Shown piece by piece: positions 27,760 to 36,708 of a DNA stretch of 64,000 nucleotides (position 1 is its first letter; each line of letters opens with the position of its first letter). The stretch lies in NCBI RefSeq assembly GCF_900323885.1, contig NZ_OOHJ01000006.1, positions 372,001 to 436,000 of the forward strand, read 5' to 3'. Under the pieces are notes generated by a model, which was not told where the DNA came from, made no database searches, and saw nothing but the letters and a program-made list of their open reading frames with translations. This DNA is from [Actinomadura] parvosata subsp. kistnae (GTDB lineage Bacteria; Actinomycetota; Actinomycetes; Streptosporangiales; Streptosporangiaceae). The position numbers and the translations under genes are program-made.

Positions 27760-29436
27760 ATGAGCGACTCTGACGGGCGCGAGCCCGGGTATGACGCCGA
27801 CGTGCTCATCGTGGGGGCGGGCCCGGTGGGGCTCATGGCCGCTCATGAACTGGCGCGGCACGGCGTCTCCGCCCGCGTGGTGGAGAAGACGGATGAACGG
27901 TCCCCCTTGTCGAAGGCGTTGGTCATCCACGCCCGCACCCTGGAGATGCTGGACTTCGCAGGACTCGTGGACGAGTTCCTCCGCCGGGGATATCCCGCCC
28001 CGGGCATCGCGATCGGGCTGCGCCGTTCGGGCAAGCCGCTCCCGGTGAACCTCCAAGGCCTGGATACCCGCTACCCCTTCATGCTCGTCCTGCCGCAGCG
28101 GCAGACAGAGCAGATCCTGCTCGAAGCACTCCAGGACCGAGGTGTGCGGGTCGAGCAAGGAGCGGAACTCGTCGCCGTCGAGCAGTCCGACGACGACGTG
28201 AGAGCCACGGTGAGCGTGGACGGGCGAGAAGAGACCATCAGGGCCCGGTACCTGCTGGGCTGCGATGGTTCGCACAGTGCCGTGCGGCACCTGGCGGGGC
28301 TGCGCTTCGACGGCGAGCAGCTGGAGAGTCTGGTGCTGATCGGAGATGTGAAGGCCGACACCGAGTTCGTACGCTCTCGCATCACGAACTACACCTCGCC
28401 GCGTGGCTTCGTCTCGGTGCTGCCGTTTCTTGGTGAATACGTGCGGGTTTTCGCCATCGACTTCACCCGGCAGGATTTCCGTCGCGACGACACCCTGTGC
28501 CTGGAGGAGCTCCAGGACACCGTTGACGCCATCGCCCCCCTTCCCATCAGGTTGAGCGATCCCCGCTGGCTCACGCGTTACGTCGCCCACAGCCGGCAGG
28601 TCAACACGACGCGCAGGGCCCGGGTCTTCCTCGCGGGGGACTCCGCGCACGCCCACAGCCCGGCGGCGGGGCAGGGCATGAACACCGGTCTGCAGGACGC
28701 CGCCAACCTGAGCTGGAAGCTGGCCATGGTGCTGCGCGAGCAGGCTCCCCAGACGCTCCTGGACACCTACGACGAGGAGCGGCGGCCGATCCACGAGAGC
28801 GTCAGGCACGGGACCGACCTGATGTTCCGGGCATTCGCCTTGCGTAATCCCCTGCTCAAGCTCGCCCGCAACGCCGCGGCACGCTGCCTGATTCCGCGCT
28901 CACCGGTGCAGCGCCGGCTGGCCTCCAGCATCTCCGGCATCATGTTCGGCTATCGGCATACCCGGCTGGCGCGAGCCGGCAGGAGCGGCAACGGGTCGCT
29001 CGGCGTAGGCGACCGGATGCCGGACGCCGACCTGTGGATGGCGGGCCGGTCCTCGCTGCGGCTGCACGAGCTGCTGCGCAGCAGTGGTTACACGGTTCTG
29101 ATGATCGCCGCTGCGGACCACCTGGCCGATGACCGCGAGCAGATCGTGGCGTTTCTGAGGAAGACCCAAAAGATGTACGGAGCCGCCGTACGCCCCTATC
29201 TCGTACTCGACGAGGGGGTGCTGGACCCGGAGGAGGTCGGCGTCCCGGTGCTCATCGACGTCAAGGGCCAACTGGTCGACAGGCTACGCAGGGGTCATGG
29301 CACGGTGGTGCTGGTGCGGCCCGACGGTCACCTCGCAGCTGTCGAGCCCCGCGGGCATGTGCCGGGGAGGATGACGGACGTCCTGGCTCCGTGGCTCATT
29401 CCACGCTCGGTCGTGAGCCCGGTAGGGCAGCGCTAG
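27760..29436 (+). CDS. Class A FAD-dependent aromatic hydroxylase
   Basis: ATG 27760 follows GGAAGGGTAGGGGA; upstream in-frame starts add non-conserved sequence. The 558-residue protein has an FAD-binding GxGxxG at ~17 (LIVGAGPVGLMAAHELARHG), the DG motif LLGCDGSHSAVRHLAG (~168), the GD motif VFLAGDSAHAHSPAAGQGMN (~292) and a thioredoxin-like C-terminal domain (~430-540). This is the PHBH-fold monooxygenase layout of phenol, resorcinol, MhpA-type and antibiotic-hydroxylating enzymes; substrate unknown. The reaction would be NAD(P)H + O2-dependent ring hydroxylation. It may be under the nearby TetR, but no shared operator is evident. Confidence 0.9.
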   Translation: MSDSDGREPGYDADVLIVGAGPVGLMAAHELARHGVSARVVEKTDERSPLSKALVIHARTLEMLDFAGLVDEFLRRGYPAPGIAIGLRRSGKPLPVNLQGLDTRYPFMLVLPQRQTEQILLEALQDRGVRVEQGAELVAVEQSDDDVRATVSVDGREETIRARYLLGCDGSHSAVRHLAGLRFDGEQLESLVLIGDVKADTEFVRSRITNYTSPRGFVSVLPFLGEYVRVFAIDFTRQDFRRDDTLCLEELQDTVDAIAPLPIRLSDPRWLTRYVAHSRQVNTTRRARVFLAGDSAHAHSPAAGQGMNTGLQDAANLSWKLAMVLREQAPQTLLDTYDEERRPIHESVRHGTDLMFRAFALRNPLLKLARNAAARCLIPRSPVQRRLASSISGIMFGYRHTRLARAGRSGNGSLGVGDRMPDADLWMAGRSSLRLHELLRSSGYTVLMIAAADHLADDREQIVAFLRKTQKMYGAAVRPYLVLDEGVLDPEEVGVPVLIDVKGQLVDRLRRGHGTVVLVRPDGHLAAVEPRGHVPGRMTDVLAPWLIPRSVVSPVGQR

Positions 29437-29691
29437 CGGCGATGCCATTGGCGATCTTCTACGTCGGAGCGACGAGGGTGTGGAAGTGACCGGCCCGGCG
29501 GCGCTTGGGGGTGGTGTTCGGCCGGTCACGCGGCGGATCGGGTTGCAGACCATGACGGTGAGCACGTGCTGGAGGTGCGACACCAGCGACCAGGCGGTCG
29601 ACGCCATGCTGGCCGAACACCGCGGCCGCGGTGCACCACGGTCTCCAAAAACCCGGACCGGTTTGCCATGCGCGACACCGCGCAGGCGGTG

Positions 29692-30207
29692 TCAGAGGCA
29701 CTCGTCCAGTGTGGAGTTGCGGCCGTAGCGAAACAGGCGCTGGCCCATCGCCACGACGTCTCCTTCCCGCAGTATCGGCGGGACCAGCTCGGGCAGGGCG
29801 ACGTCAGCCCAGTCAACCCGCGCCTGAATGTCCTCAGGGTTCTCCAACGCAGCCTCGTGAACATCCGCGGCCAGTTCTGCCCAGATTGCGCCCTCGCTCA
29901 GGCCCTCGTACCGCCCTCCGGGCTCCGGCAGGCCACCGGCGGCTTGTGGGTCCCCGGTGAAACGAACCGCCGTCAGCCCTGGCACCTTCACCGTCAGGAA
30001 GGGATACAGGTCCTGCTCAAGTACGAGTTCCCCGTGCTGGTAGACCCTGGCGACGCACCAATCGGATGCAGCGGCCGCCCACGATCCGGTGCGAACGTAG
30101 AAAGACACAGCGGCATCGAGCTCCGGCACAGTGCTGCACACCTCGATGTGCTCCCAGCCGCCGCCACCTTGCCAGAAGGCACCCTCGAACATGGAGAAGC
30201 TCTGCAT
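29692..30207 (-). CDS. Hypothetical protein (171 aa)
   Basis: ATG 30207 with a GGGAGG ribosome site. A Gly/Trp-rich start (MQSFSMFEGAFWQGGGGWEH) precedes a beta-rich core and an acidic helical region (IWAELAADVHEAALENPEDI). It has no signal, membrane span or known domain. It lies downstream of and co-directional with the nitrilase-amidase operon but 127 bp beyond it, so it may be separately expressed. The 255 bases before 29692 hold only fragments, possibly of an IS transposase end. Confidence 0.6.
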   Translation of the reverse strand: MQSFSMFEGAFWQGGGGWEHIEVCSTVPELDAAVSFYVRTGSWAAAASDWCVARVYQHGELVLEQDLYPFLTVKVPGLTAVRFTGDPQAAGGLPEPGGRYEGLSEGAIWAELAADVHEAALENPEDIQARVDWADVALPELVPPILREGDVVAMGQRLFRYGRNSTLDECL

Positions 30208-30334
30208 GCCGGCCTCCCGGTCGAGCAGGTGAACACCGGGATCCTAGCGATCCTTGCCGGCAGCCCGGCCGCGTGCGGCGCCTGTCCACTCTCGTGACGC
30301 TGACTGGCCAGGCGCCGCGACGTCATGGCGTCGA

Positions 30335-31366
30335 TCACGTCCGGGCTGGTGCGAGGGCGACAGGTGAAGCGAGGATGTGGCGGATGGCTGCATCGATGAA
30401 GGCGGCGTCCACGGGATTGGCGCCACCGCCCGTAAGGTGGCCCCAGATGCCAGGGATCACGCGTACTTCGCCGTGAGGGATGTGGCGAACGGCGCGCATC
30501 TCGTCCTCCGGCGGGAAGTACAGGTCCTTCTCGGCGGGCAGGGCCAGGACCTTGGCCCGGATGGAGCCGAGAGCGCGTTCGATGTCGCCTTCCAGGCCGG
30601 GCGTGGTCGAGACGTCTGCGTCCTGCCACGTGCGCAGCATCGCGAGGAGATCGTTGGCATCCTGGTCGATGAAGTTGCTCTCCCAGAAGCCGGTCAGGAA
30701 CTTCTCCAACGATGCGAACCCCAACTGCCGATACGTCTCCTCCCAGTAGAAGGCCTGGGAGAACCCCCATCCGGCGTACACCCGGGCGAACGCCCTGATT
30801 CCGGCCAGCGGTTGGGTCCGGTAGCGTCCGCCCTCGTAGGCGGCGTCCAAGGTGAGAGTGGCACGCAGGCTCTCGATGAAGACGGCGTTGTGCGGTGAGG
30901 TCCTGGGTGCCCCGCAGAAGGGAAGGGCTCGCTCCACCATGTCGGGATGGCTCACCGCCCATTGGTACGTCTGCAGCGCGCCCATGGAGCACCCGAGCAC
31001 CAGCGCCAGCCGTTCGATGCCGAAGTGCTCGGTGATCAGGTGATGCTGGGCGCGGACGTTGTCGCGGATCGTCACCGAGGGAAAACTGGACCGGTCGTGA
31101 GGCGCCGGCGTGTTGGACGGCGACGAGGAGAGCCCGTTGCCGAACAAGTTCGGCACGATGATGAAGTACGTGCGCGGGTCGAGCGCTTTGCCAGGGCCGA
31201 TGAGCCATTCGTTGGAGGTGTGGTCGCCGGCGAACCAGGTGGGAAAGAGCACGGCGTTCGTCCGCGCGCTGTTCAGCTCGCCATAGGTCTTGTACGCCAG
31301 CCGCGCCGGGTCGAGGACGGCGCCGCACTCGAGCTCGAAGGCCGGCAGGTCGATGATGTCATGCAT
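30335..31366 (-). CDS. Homoserine O-acetyltransferase-like alpha/beta hydrolase
   Basis: ATG 31366 overlaps the amidase stop by 8 nt. 343 residues. The family layout is clear: early conserved segment AYKTYGELN, TWFAGDHTSNEWLIG, then the nucleophile elbow LVLGCSMGALQTYQW (Ser127), a helical lid and a late His in GIWGHLTGG (~312) with Asp in the EKDLYFPP loop. MetX proteins make O-acyl-homoserine, but many shorter ~340-residue paralogues are plain hydrolases. Position at the end of an amide/nitrile-degrading operon makes a hydrolytic role more likely than methionine synthesis. Confidence 0.8.
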   Translation of the reverse strand: MHDIIDLPAFELECGAVLDPARLAYKTYGELNSARTNAVLFPTWFAGDHTSNEWLIGPGKALDPRTYFIIVPNLFGNGLSSSPSNTPAPHDRSSFPSVTIRDNVRAQHHLITEHFGIERLALVLGCSMGALQTYQWAVSHPDMVERALPFCGAPRTSPHNAVFIESLRATLTLDAAYEGGRYRTQPLAGIRAFARVYAGWGFSQAFYWEETYRQLGFASLEKFLTGFWESNFIDQDANDLLAMLRTWQDADVSTTPGLEGDIERALGSIRAKVLALPAEKDLYFPPEDEMRAVRHIPHGEVRVIPGIWGHLTGGGANPVDAAFIDAAIRHILASPVALAPART

Positions 31367-32786
31367 GGTTTCCTCCCGATGGGGTGCACAGAGCGGCGAT
31401 GTGGGAAAGGTGCTGTTCGTGTCCGGGCCGGCAGACGAGCTGGAGTCCGACAGGCAGGTCGTCCACGCTTCCCGCGGGAATGCTCAGCGCCGGCAGGCCC
31501 AGCAGGTTCCACGGGCTGGTCAGGGTGAGCAGAGCGTCACGTACGGCCACGGACGTGCCGCCCACGTGGAGCTGTCTGCGGCCGAGGTGCGGGGCGATGA
31601 TGGGCACGGTCGGCAGCGCGAGCACCTGATGGTGCTCGAACAGCGTGTCGAGGGTGCCGGCGAGCCTGGTTCTGACCTTCAGGGCGCGTTCATACCGCCA
31701 GGGGGGAACCTCGGCTGCGGCGCGCAGGCGTTGCAGCACCTCGCGGTCGAACAGATGAGGGCGTTCGGCCATACGCTCTGCGTGGACGATCACCGCCTCA
31801 CGGCTCTGAATGGCGATGAACGCCTCCTTCGCATCACTGATGTCGGCTGGCGGCAGCCGGAGCTCGGCGACGGGTCCGGTCGCGGACTCCAGCGCCTGGC
31901 GTGCCGTTCGGACCACGCGGGGATCGCAGGCGAAGAGGATGGTGGGATCGAGCCAGGCGATGCGGGGCAGGCTGCCCTCTGCCGGTGTGGTGAGGGAGGT
32001 GTCCTCGTTGGCGCTGCGCGCCGAAAGAGCCTGGTAGGCGATGAGGCAGTCCTGGCCGCGTCCTGCGAGCACGCCGAGGTGGTCCAGGGTGCGCGCCAGG
32101 GGGAAGACTCCGTCCAACGGGATCGTGCCGTACGCGGGTTTGAAGCCGGCGATCCCGCACAGCGCGGCAGGGATGCGCGATGAACCGCCGGTGTCTGTCC
32201 CGAGCGCGAACGGCACCATGCCCGCGGCCACGGCCACCGCGCTGCCTCCGCTGGAGCCGCCCGACATCCGGGTGGCGTCGCGCGGGTTGAGCGACGGGCC
32301 GGCGGCCGAGCGGTCGCCCGTCGGGCCGTAGGCGAATTCGTGGGTGGTGGTCTTGCCGACGATGACCGCTCCGGCCTGACGCAGGCGTCCGACACAGTCG
32401 GCGTCCGCGGTGGCGACATGTCCCGTGAAATGGTGTGAGCCCATGGTCGCGGGCAGGCCCGCGACCATGATGACGTCCTTGACCGCGGACGGAAGACCGT
32501 GCAGCGGCCCCCGGTCGATGCCGCGGGCCAGGTCGCGGTCGGCCTGCTCCGCCGCGGCCAGCGCGCCTGCCGCATCCACGGTGACGAAGGCGTTGAACAG
32601 GGGGTTCAAGGCCGCGATCGCATCGAGGGCGTGTCCGACGAGCTCCACCGACGTGACGCGTCCCGCGCGCAGGTCGTTCGCGAGCTCGGAGATGGTGCGG
32701 CCGGCGAAGTACCCGGGGTGGCCGAGGCGCACCCGCTCTTCAACGCCGGGCCCGGCCGGTGTCGGCATCAGATCCTTCCTGGTCAT
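31359..32786 (-). CDS. Amidase, amidase-signature family
   Basis: ATG 32786 overlaps the upstream membrane-protein stop (ATGA). 475 residues. The catalytic triad is visible: Lys103 in LPSAVKDVIMVAG, cis-Ser in MSGGSSGGSAVAV (~178) and nucleophile Ser202 in LGTDTGGSSRIPAALCG. This family hydrolyses carboxamides to acid plus ammonia; members include GatA-like, aryl-amide and allophanate hydrolases. It follows a nitrilase-family hydrolase and a membrane protein in one coupled operon, so an imported amide/carbamoyl compound is probably broken down in two steps. Substrate not predictable. Confidence 0.9.
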   Translation of the reverse strand: MTRKDLMPTPAGPGVEERVRLGHPGYFAGRTISELANDLRAGRVTSVELVGHALDAIAALNPLFNAFVTVDAAGALAAAEQADRDLARGIDRGPLHGLPSAVKDVIMVAGLPATMGSHHFTGHVATADADCVGRLRQAGAVIVGKTTTHEFAYGPTGDRSAAGPSLNPRDATRMSGGSSGGSAVAVAAGMVPFALGTDTGGSSRIPAALCGIAGFKPAYGTIPLDGVFPLARTLDHLGVLAGRGQDCLIAYQALSARSANEDTSLTTPAEGSLPRIAWLDPTILFACDPRVVRTARQALESATGPVAELRLPPADISDAKEAFIAIQSREAVIVHAERMAERPHLFDREVLQRLRAAAEVPPWRYERALKVRTRLAGTLDTLFEHHQVLALPTVPIIAPHLGRRQLHVGGTSVAVRDALLTLTSPWNLLGLPALSIPAGSVDDLPVGLQLVCRPGHEQHLSHIAALCTPSGGNHA

Positions 32787-33961
32787 GAGGGGAAGCCGGG
32801 GATCAGATCAAGGAGAGGGATGAGCGCCGCCGTGCACACGGCCATCGTCGCGGTGTAGGCGACCATCGGCTGGACGTCGTCAGGCAGTCGCCGGGCCAGC
32901 GCCGCCGCGAGCGGGGGAGCGACGGCGGCGCCGATCACGGCTCCGGCCACGATCGACGGCACCGTGCCACCGAAGGCCAGCACGGTGGCCGGTGCCACCG
33001 AGACGATCGGCACGAACGTCGGGTACCAGCCGTGAGATGCCCACCGCCTGCTCCACAGCAGTACCCCGCAGGCCGCGGTCAGCAGTTGTGCCAGGAGCAA
33101 CTGCGGGAGCAGTCCGCTGCCGTACGCGGGTGCGACGGGGTTGAGCAGGAAGTGCAGGACACAGCCCAGCAGCAGGAACGCTCCCGCCCATTCGTTGCCG
33201 TAGAAGTGTGCTTCGGTGAAGTCCGCGAGCATGCGTCGCACGACCCAGAAGGGCCCGTACCGGGCAGGTGGTCCGTCCGGATGGGACGCTCGCGTCACGC
33301 GCGGCGGGGGCAGCCAGGGCAAGCGCCGGCACAGCCAGAAGGCGGCCAGCCCGCCCAGGGACATGGCCAGGGTGCTTCCGGCCACGGGCGAGACGCCGAG
33401 CGGGCGGCAGACCAGGTTCACCAGGATCAGCGCGAGGGGCGTGACCAGCAGCACGCCGAGGATGGCGCCGGTCACCGCGACACGCCAGCCGGGTCCGTAA
33501 ATGATCACCAGGGCGGGTGGGAGCGAGACCACCGGGGCAAAGGTGGGCTGCCAGTCGTGCAGGGTCCAGCCCCACAGCAGATTGCTGGCCAGCAGACCCA
33601 TGCCGGCCGCCGCCAGGACCCATGGCCAGAGCTCACCCGTGCCGCAGGCCATGGCGAAGCCTTGCCACCGCCGGCCACGGCGTCGGGCGACATGAGCCAG
33701 CGCCGCCCCGGCGATCATGAGCAGGCCGCCGAGGAACGACTTCGCCAGGGTCGCCTCGGTGATGTCGCCGAGAATCCAGTACGCGTACCAGCTCGGATCG
33801 GAGTAGCGCAGCCCCCAGGAGGAATAACCCGGCAGCAGAGAAGGCAGCGCGGGCTGTAGCGCTGTGAGCCAGCCGGCGAACAGGGTCGCCGCACCGACCA
33901 CCGCGGCGGCAGCGATCACGTGTCGCGCGCCCAGGTGGGCTCGTGCGATGGTGATGGCCAT
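32783..33961 (-). CDS. Uncharacterised polytopic membrane protein, putative transporter
   Basis: ATG 33961 shares its A with the nitrilase TGA (TGATG). 392 residues with about ten hydrophobic segments. The two halves contain a duplicated element: WQPTFAPVVSLPPALVIIYG (~142) and WYPTFVPIVSVAPATVLAFG (~320), each followed by a Gly/Ala-rich helix (AVTGAILGVLLVTPLA; IVAGAVIGAAVAPPLA). This fold duplication is typical of secondary transporters. No known family was recognised. Its place between two amidohydrolases implies uptake of their substrate. The 33.3-33.4 kb loop is Pro/Arg-rich (WLPPPRVTRASHPDGPP). Confidence 0.75.
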   Translation of the reverse strand: MAITIARAHLGARHVIAAAAVVGAATLFAGWLTALQPALPSLLPGYSSWGLRYSDPSWYAYWILGDITEATLAKSFLGGLLMIAGAALAHVARRRGRRWQGFAMACGTGELWPWVLAAAGMGLLASNLLWGWTLHDWQPTFAPVVSLPPALVIIYGPGWRVAVTGAILGVLLVTPLALILVNLVCRPLGVSPVAGSTLAMSLGGLAAFWLCRRLPWLPPPRVTRASHPDGPPARYGPFWVVRRMLADFTEAHFYGNEWAGAFLLLGCVLHFLLNPVAPAYGSGLLPQLLLAQLLTAACGVLLWSRRWASHGWYPTFVPIVSVAPATVLAFGGTVPSIVAGAVIGAAVAPPLAAALARRLPDDVQPMVAYTATMAVCTAALIPLLDLIPGFPS

Positions 33962-34860
33962 CAGCGCGGCATCGCCGGGCCCAGCGTGTAGCCGAGCATC
34001 GGGTCGTACAGGTCGGCTCGCCGGTCGCGGACCAGATCGTTGAGCTGGTTCCAGATCGGCGCGCTGCGCGCGGAGACGATGTCGATGTCGGCCATCAGGA
34101 TGGTCTCCTCCTCGGCGCCTGCCATGCGGCCGATCGGCCAGCCGTTGGTGCCGGCGATGAGGGAGCAGCCCAGGAACCGCGCGCCGCGGTCCGTGCCGAC
34201 CCGGTTGGCGGCGGCGATGAAGACGTTGTTCACGTGCGCGGCGGTCATGGTCAGGTACGCGGCCATGCAGCGACCGGCCTCGTCGAAGATCGGCGGGGGC
34301 GTCCAGACCCAGTTGTTGACGCTGCAGATGATGTCGGCTCCCTGCTGCGCCAGGAGCCTGGGCACCTCGGGGAACCAGATGTCCCAGCAGATCAGCAGCC
34401 CGATACGGCCGATCGAGGTCTCGAAGACCGGGAAGCCGACGTCGCCGGGGGTGAACCACAGCTTCTCCCGGTTCCACAGGTGGGCTTTGCGGTAATGGCC
34501 GATGTAGCCGTCGGGCCCTACCAGGACGGCGGTGTCGTAGAGCCGCATCCCGTCGCGTTCGGCGAGACCACCGACGAGGTGGACCCCATGCTCGCGGCTG
34601 AAGGACTCCCATGCCTTCACCGTCGCCCCGTCCGGAACTCCTTCGGCGTGCTCGTATGCCTCGAAGCGGTCGCGGAAGCTGTATCCGGTGGTCGCCAGTT
34701 CCGGCAGCACGATGAGTGTCGCCCCGTCCTGGACCGCGCGGGTGGCGAATGAAAGGGCGCGTTCAGCATTGGCCTTGTGGTTGTCCAGGCCCACTTGAGG
34801 GTCGAACTGGACCACCGCCACTCGGGCGGGGCTGGCTGGAGGGTCCGTCGCATCGGTCAT
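33961..34860 (-). CDS. Nitrilase-superfamily carbon-nitrogen hydrolase
   Basis: ATG 34860. 299 residues. The Glu-Lys-Cys triad is complete: Glu54 in VLPELATTGYSF, Lys125 in HYRKAHLWN and Cys158 in LLICWDIWFPEV. Ending in LGYTLGPAMPR, it resembles aliphatic amidase/N-carbamoyl-D-amino-acid hydrolase branches rather than true nitrilases, though the CWDIWFPE context leaves this open. It is the first gene of a four-gene operon whose promoter carries a double LacI-type operator next to a divergent LacI gene. Likely inducible catabolism. Confidence 0.88.
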   Translation of the reverse strand: MTDATDPPASPARVAVVQFDPQVGLDNHKANAERALSFATRAVQDGATLIVLPELATTGYSFRDRFEAYEHAEGVPDGATVKAWESFSREHGVHLVGGLAERDGMRLYDTAVLVGPDGYIGHYRKAHLWNREKLWFTPGDVGFPVFETSIGRIGLLICWDIWFPEVPRLLAQQGADIICSVNNWVWTPPPIFDEAGRCMAAYLTMTAAHVNNVFIAAANRVGTDRGARFLGCSLIAGTNGWPIGRMAGAEEETILMADIDIVSARSAPIWNQLNDLVRDRRADLYDPMLGYTLGPAMPR

Positions 34861-34875
34861 TTTCAGGTTCCTTCC

Positions 34876-34910
34876 CTAACCCAAACGTTTGGGCCAAACG
34901 TTTGGGTTAG
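34876..34910. promoter_or_regulatory. Double LacI/GalR-type operator
   Basis: Two tandem palindromes with a central CG: CCCAAACGTTTGGG at 34880-34893 and CCAAACGTTTGG at 34894-34905. The full stretch CTAACCCAAACGTTTGG...GTTAG is itself palindromic over 35 bp. It starts 16 bp upstream of the nitrilase start and lies about 70 bp before the LacI start. Central CpG palindromes are the known LacI/GalR operator type. Confidence 0.8.
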
Positions 34911-34979
34911 CATGAACCTCGTTCTCGCGTGCCGTCAAGAGGACGCTAGCGTTGGCAAGTGATCGGAAAGCGAGGCTTC

Positions 34980-36011
34980 GTGGCTGAGTCCAAAGCGCGC
35001 CAGGTAACCCTGCGCTCCATCGCCGACCAGCTCGGACTGCACGTCTCCACGGTCTCCCGCGTCCTGAACGGGCGCGCCGACGACGGCGCCCGGGCGGCCT
35101 CAGGGGACACCGCCACACGCATCCGCCGCCTGGCCCAGGAGCTGGGATACCAGCCCGACCCGCATGGCAGCGGCCTGCGGACAGGGCGCAGCAAGCTCGT
35201 GGGAGTCCTGGTGCCACGGTTGTCCGACCTCGTGCTGGCGATGATTTACGAGGGCATCGACGAGGCGGCCGGAGAGCTCGGGCTGACCACCATCACCGCC
35301 AACAGCCGCGACGATGACAAGACGCGGCGGGTGCGTACCAAGATGCTGCTCGCCCGCAGGGTGGAGGGACTGATCTTCGGCGACGCCAGCCTGGACAGTG
35401 GGTTCCTTGACGAGCTGGCCGCGGACGGCGGGAAGTTCGTCCTGGTCAACCGGCGTGCCGGAGAGCACCCCTCGGTCACCGCCGACGACCTGCTGGGCGG
35501 ACGGCTGGCCGCCGAGCACCTGCTCGGCTTGGGCCACACCGACGTGGCGGTGATCGCGGGGGAGCCCTACGCGAGCACGGGAGCTGACCGCACCGCCGGC
35601 TTCGTCGGCCTCTACCGAGATCGTGGCTTGCCCGCGCCACGGGTGGTGCACTCGCCGTTCGACACCGCCGGAGGACGCCTGGCCGCCGAGCGGCTGCTCG
35701 CCGACCCGAACCGGCCGACCGCGATCTTCGCGGTCAACGACTTCGCGGCCATCGGCGCCATGGGCGCGGCACGCGACCATGGCCTCACCGTGGGAACCGA
35801 CATCTCGATCATGGGTTACAACGACACACCGCTGGCTGCTGAGCTGCCCGTCCCGCTGACAAGCGTCTCCGTGCCCATGCGCGATATGGGACGCAGAGCC
35901 CTGCAGATGCTGACCCGGCTCCTGTTCGGAGGGGAGGTGCGATCGGAGCGTCTGCCTCCGGTCCTCGCCGCCCGCGCCTCCACAGCCAGAATCCGCCCGG
36001 CAGCCCTATGA
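34980..36011 (+). CDS. LacI-family transcriptional regulator
   Basis: GTG 34980 (MAESKARQVTLRSIADQLGL) is chosen because AAAGCGAGG precedes it; a GTG at 34959 is the alternative. 343 residues. HTH ~9-30 (TLRSIADQLGLHVSTVSRVL) with hinge helix, here with an insert DDGARAASGDTA before TRIRRLAQELGYQPD. The periplasmic-binding-like domain includes LVGVLVPRLSDLVLAMIYEG, VEGLIFGDASLDSGF and PTAIFAVNDFAAIGAM. It should repress the divergent nitrilase-amidase operon through the double operator and respond to a substrate or intermediate of that pathway. Confidence 0.92.
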   Translation: MAESKARQVTLRSIADQLGLHVSTVSRVLNGRADDGARAASGDTATRIRRLAQELGYQPDPHGSGLRTGRSKLVGVLVPRLSDLVLAMIYEGIDEAAGELGLTTITANSRDDDKTRRVRTKMLLARRVEGLIFGDASLDSGFLDELAADGGKFVLVNRRAGEHPSVTADDLLGGRLAAEHLLGLGHTDVAVIAGEPYASTGADRTAGFVGLYRDRGLPAPRVVHSPFDTAGGRLAAERLLADPNRPTAIFAVNDFAAIGAMGAARDHGLTVGTDISIMGYNDTPLAAELPVPLTSVSVPMRDMGRRALQMLTRLLFGGEVRSERLPPVLAARASTARIRPAAL

Positions 36012-36564
36012 CGGGAAGGTGCCCTCGCGCAACGGCCGGCCACGAGCGGCAGGCACCGTTGCTGGTCGCAGGCCTACGCGCACAGCGCTCACGGCTGCCC
36101 ATGCGTCGCTCGTGCGGCCGCGTCGTGGGAGGACGAGGCTCCGGGTACAGATTCTTCTTGGTCGTTGGGCCCTTACCGGAGGGCCTCTTCACTTGTTCGG
36201 CTCTGACACGCCGTTGATAGCACCTCGAGACAGGCCCTCACAGCAAGACGCCGGCAGCCATGGCCCGAACAGCGCAGTGCCCGTCGGCGAGCAGCACGAC
36301 CACGGTGGCGGCGAGGGCCGTCACCCTCGCCGCCACCTCCCTCATCACCCGCCGGTGCGGAAAGGACACGCCGATGGCCTTGGGCAGCGTGACCTGCTCG
36401 TCCGCCGCAGCGGACGCGTCCGGCGGATCGGGCGCTCCGGGAAGCGCCGGGGCAGGCGCCGTTCGCACCACGTTCTCGGCGAGCCCGTCATCCATCCGTC
36501 GTCCATCCGTCATCGTCGTCTTGCCGCTTCCGGCGAGACAAGGTTAGGGGTGGCGTCGCGCGGC

Positions 36565-36587
36565 CGAATCCGTCATGTGACTGGTTG
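36565..36587 (+). repeat. 23-bp dispersed motif, copy 1
   Basis: CGAATCCGTCATGTGACTGG-type sequence with GTCA-NN-TGAC core, 122 bp before the 36709 gene. Confidence 0.55.
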
Positions 36588-36619
36588 ACCCTGACCGCCG
36601 TCGTATCGGTACCGAGTCA

Positions 36620-36649
36620 TTGACGGGGCGATCGAAGATCAAGTACGCT
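36620..36649 (+). promoter_or_regulatory. Sigma-70-like promoter of the three-gene cassette
   Basis: TTGACG at 36620-36625 and TACGCT at 36644-36649 with an 18-nt spacer, 60 nt before the ATG at 36709. Confidence 0.4.
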
Positions 36650-36708
36650 CCCCGGCCCAGCGGCGCGGCAGCGCGTGGGCTGGTTCGCAACGGAGCGGAG
36701 TAACGTCG

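Larger units (their letters stand above)
36012..36708. other. Gap with promoter elements, no secure gene
   Basis: No supported gene. A minus-strand frame at 36238-36513 (MTDGRRMDDGLAENVVRTAP) is unrecognised and poorly supported. The right part holds a dispersed 23-bp motif copy (36565-36587) and a sigma-70-like promoter (36620-36649) for the three-gene cassette. Confidence 0.45.

Noticed and set aside
29284..29701. Transposase C-terminus after the flavin hydroxylase
   Set aside because: Fragments such as LTVMVCNPIRRVTG look vaguely IS-like but cannot be tied to a family or bounded by repeats.
36238..36513. 91-codon minus-strand frame before the AAA/VWA cassette
   Set aside because: No motif, weak ribosome site, overlaps promoter elements.
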